Both the position numbers and the translations under genes were made by a program. A model generated the notes under the pieces. That model searched no databases, was not told where the DNA came from, and worked only from the letters and a program-made list of their open reading frames with translations. A stretch of DNA of 6,581 nt from Fibrobacteria bacterium GUT77 (GTDB lineage: Bacteria > Fibrobacterota > Chitinivibrionia > Chitinivibrionales > Chitinispirillaceae). The DNA lies in assembly GCA_001462255.1 (NCBI GenBank), contig LIUJ01000227.1, positions 1-6,581 on the forward strand. Direction: 5' to 3'. Each line of letters begins with the position of its first letter. The first letter of the stretch is position 1. Positions 6,491 to 6,581 of the stretch are shown here, one piece after another.

Positions 6491-6502
6491 CGAAAGAACC
6501 CG
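6472..6502 (-). terminator. Intrinsic terminator after tRNA-Glu
   Basis: On the minus strand an 11-bp stem (CGGGTTCTTTC paired with GAAAGAGCCCG, one G-T pair) closes a 3-nt loop and is followed directly by six T. It begins 5 nt after the tRNA discriminator base, so it should end the tRNA transcript and separate it from the NUDIX gene. Confidence 0.9.
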
Positions 6503-6507
6503 AAAAG

Positions 6508-6579
6508 CACTCCCTAGGGGAATCGAACCCCTGTTGCAAGGATGAAAACCTTGTGTCCTAACCACTAGACGAAGGGAGC
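6508..6579 (-). tRNA. tRNA-Glu (anticodon UUC)
   Basis: 72 nt on the minus strand, folding as a full cloverleaf. The acceptor stem is GCTCCCT with AGGGAGT (G1-T72 wobble), the D arm GTC...GAC, the anticodon stem CAAGG/CCTTG around the loop TTTTCAT (anticodon TTC), the variable loop CAAC and the T arm AGGGG-TTCGATT-CCCCT. The discriminator is G, as in E. coli tRNA-Glu, and the TCGTCTAG and ACAGGGGTTCGA stretches match that tRNA closely. CCA is not encoded (CTT follows the discriminator), so it must be added by nucleotidyltransferase. This tRNA serves translation of GAA/GAG, and also haem synthesis if the organism uses glutamyl-tRNA reductase. Confidence 0.97.
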
Positions 6580-6581
6580 AT

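Noticed and set aside
6444..6539. Upstream extension of the NUDIX gene to 6539
   Set aside because: It would begin inside tRNA-Glu and read through the terminator hairpin; the added 32 residues do not belong to the family, which starts near the zinc ribbon.
1..6581. Mobile elements, CRISPR arrays, riboswitches or phage genes
   Set aside because: No terminal inverted repeats, transposase motifs, spaced direct repeats or structured leaders were found, and gene spacing is too tight to hide them. tRNA-Glu could in principle act as an integration site, but no integrase or repeat of the tRNA 3' end is seen.

Overview
The window is a compact stretch of bacterial chromosome of medium GC content, with five protein genes, one tRNA gene and little intergenic DNA. 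The acetyl-CoA carboxylase carboxyltransferase is split into AccA and AccD with an N-terminal zinc ribbon on AccD, which is the ordinary bacterial form. The secreted beta-helix protein has a Sec signal peptide and suits an organism with an outer membrane, but that is inference. I cannot fix the phylum. No phage, transposon, CRISPR array or other mobile DNA is visible.

Layout: (i) 1-1948, plus strand: the 3' part of a MoxR-type AAA+ ATPase gene, then, with no spacer, a gene for an exported right-handed beta-helix protein. (ii) 1956-5804, minus strand: a tight set read accD, accA, then a 676-residue fusion protein. Its first part is a pyruvate/oxaloacetate carboxyltransferase and its last ~168 residues look like a complete AccB-type biotin carboxyl carrier protein. 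The fusion gene converges on the beta-helix gene with 7 bp between stop codons. (iii) 5922-6579, minus strand: a NUDIX hydrolase with an N-terminal zinc ribbon, preceded by tRNA-Glu(UUC) and its intrinsic terminator.

The main point is the middle block. It encodes an acyl-CoA carboxyltransferase (AccD/AccA), a pyruvate/oxaloacetate carboxyltransferase and a biotin carrier joined to the latter, but no biotin carboxylase (AccC/PycA), no separate AccB, and no OadB/OadG membrane pump subunits. The carrier has the sequence character of the acetyl-CoA carboxylase BCCP (N-terminal AccB region, thumb-like insertion, CIVEAMKL biotinylation motif), not that of the usual OadA/PycB biotinyl domain. Two readings are open: one shared carrier serves both acetyl-CoA carboxylation and pyruvate carboxylation with a biotin carboxylase encoded elsewhere; or the set works as a transcarboxylase passing CO2 between oxaloacetate and acetyl-CoA, giving malonyl-CoA without ATP use at this step. 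The second is a hypothesis based on subunit content analogous to the 12S/5S/1.3S parts of propionibacterial transcarboxylase.
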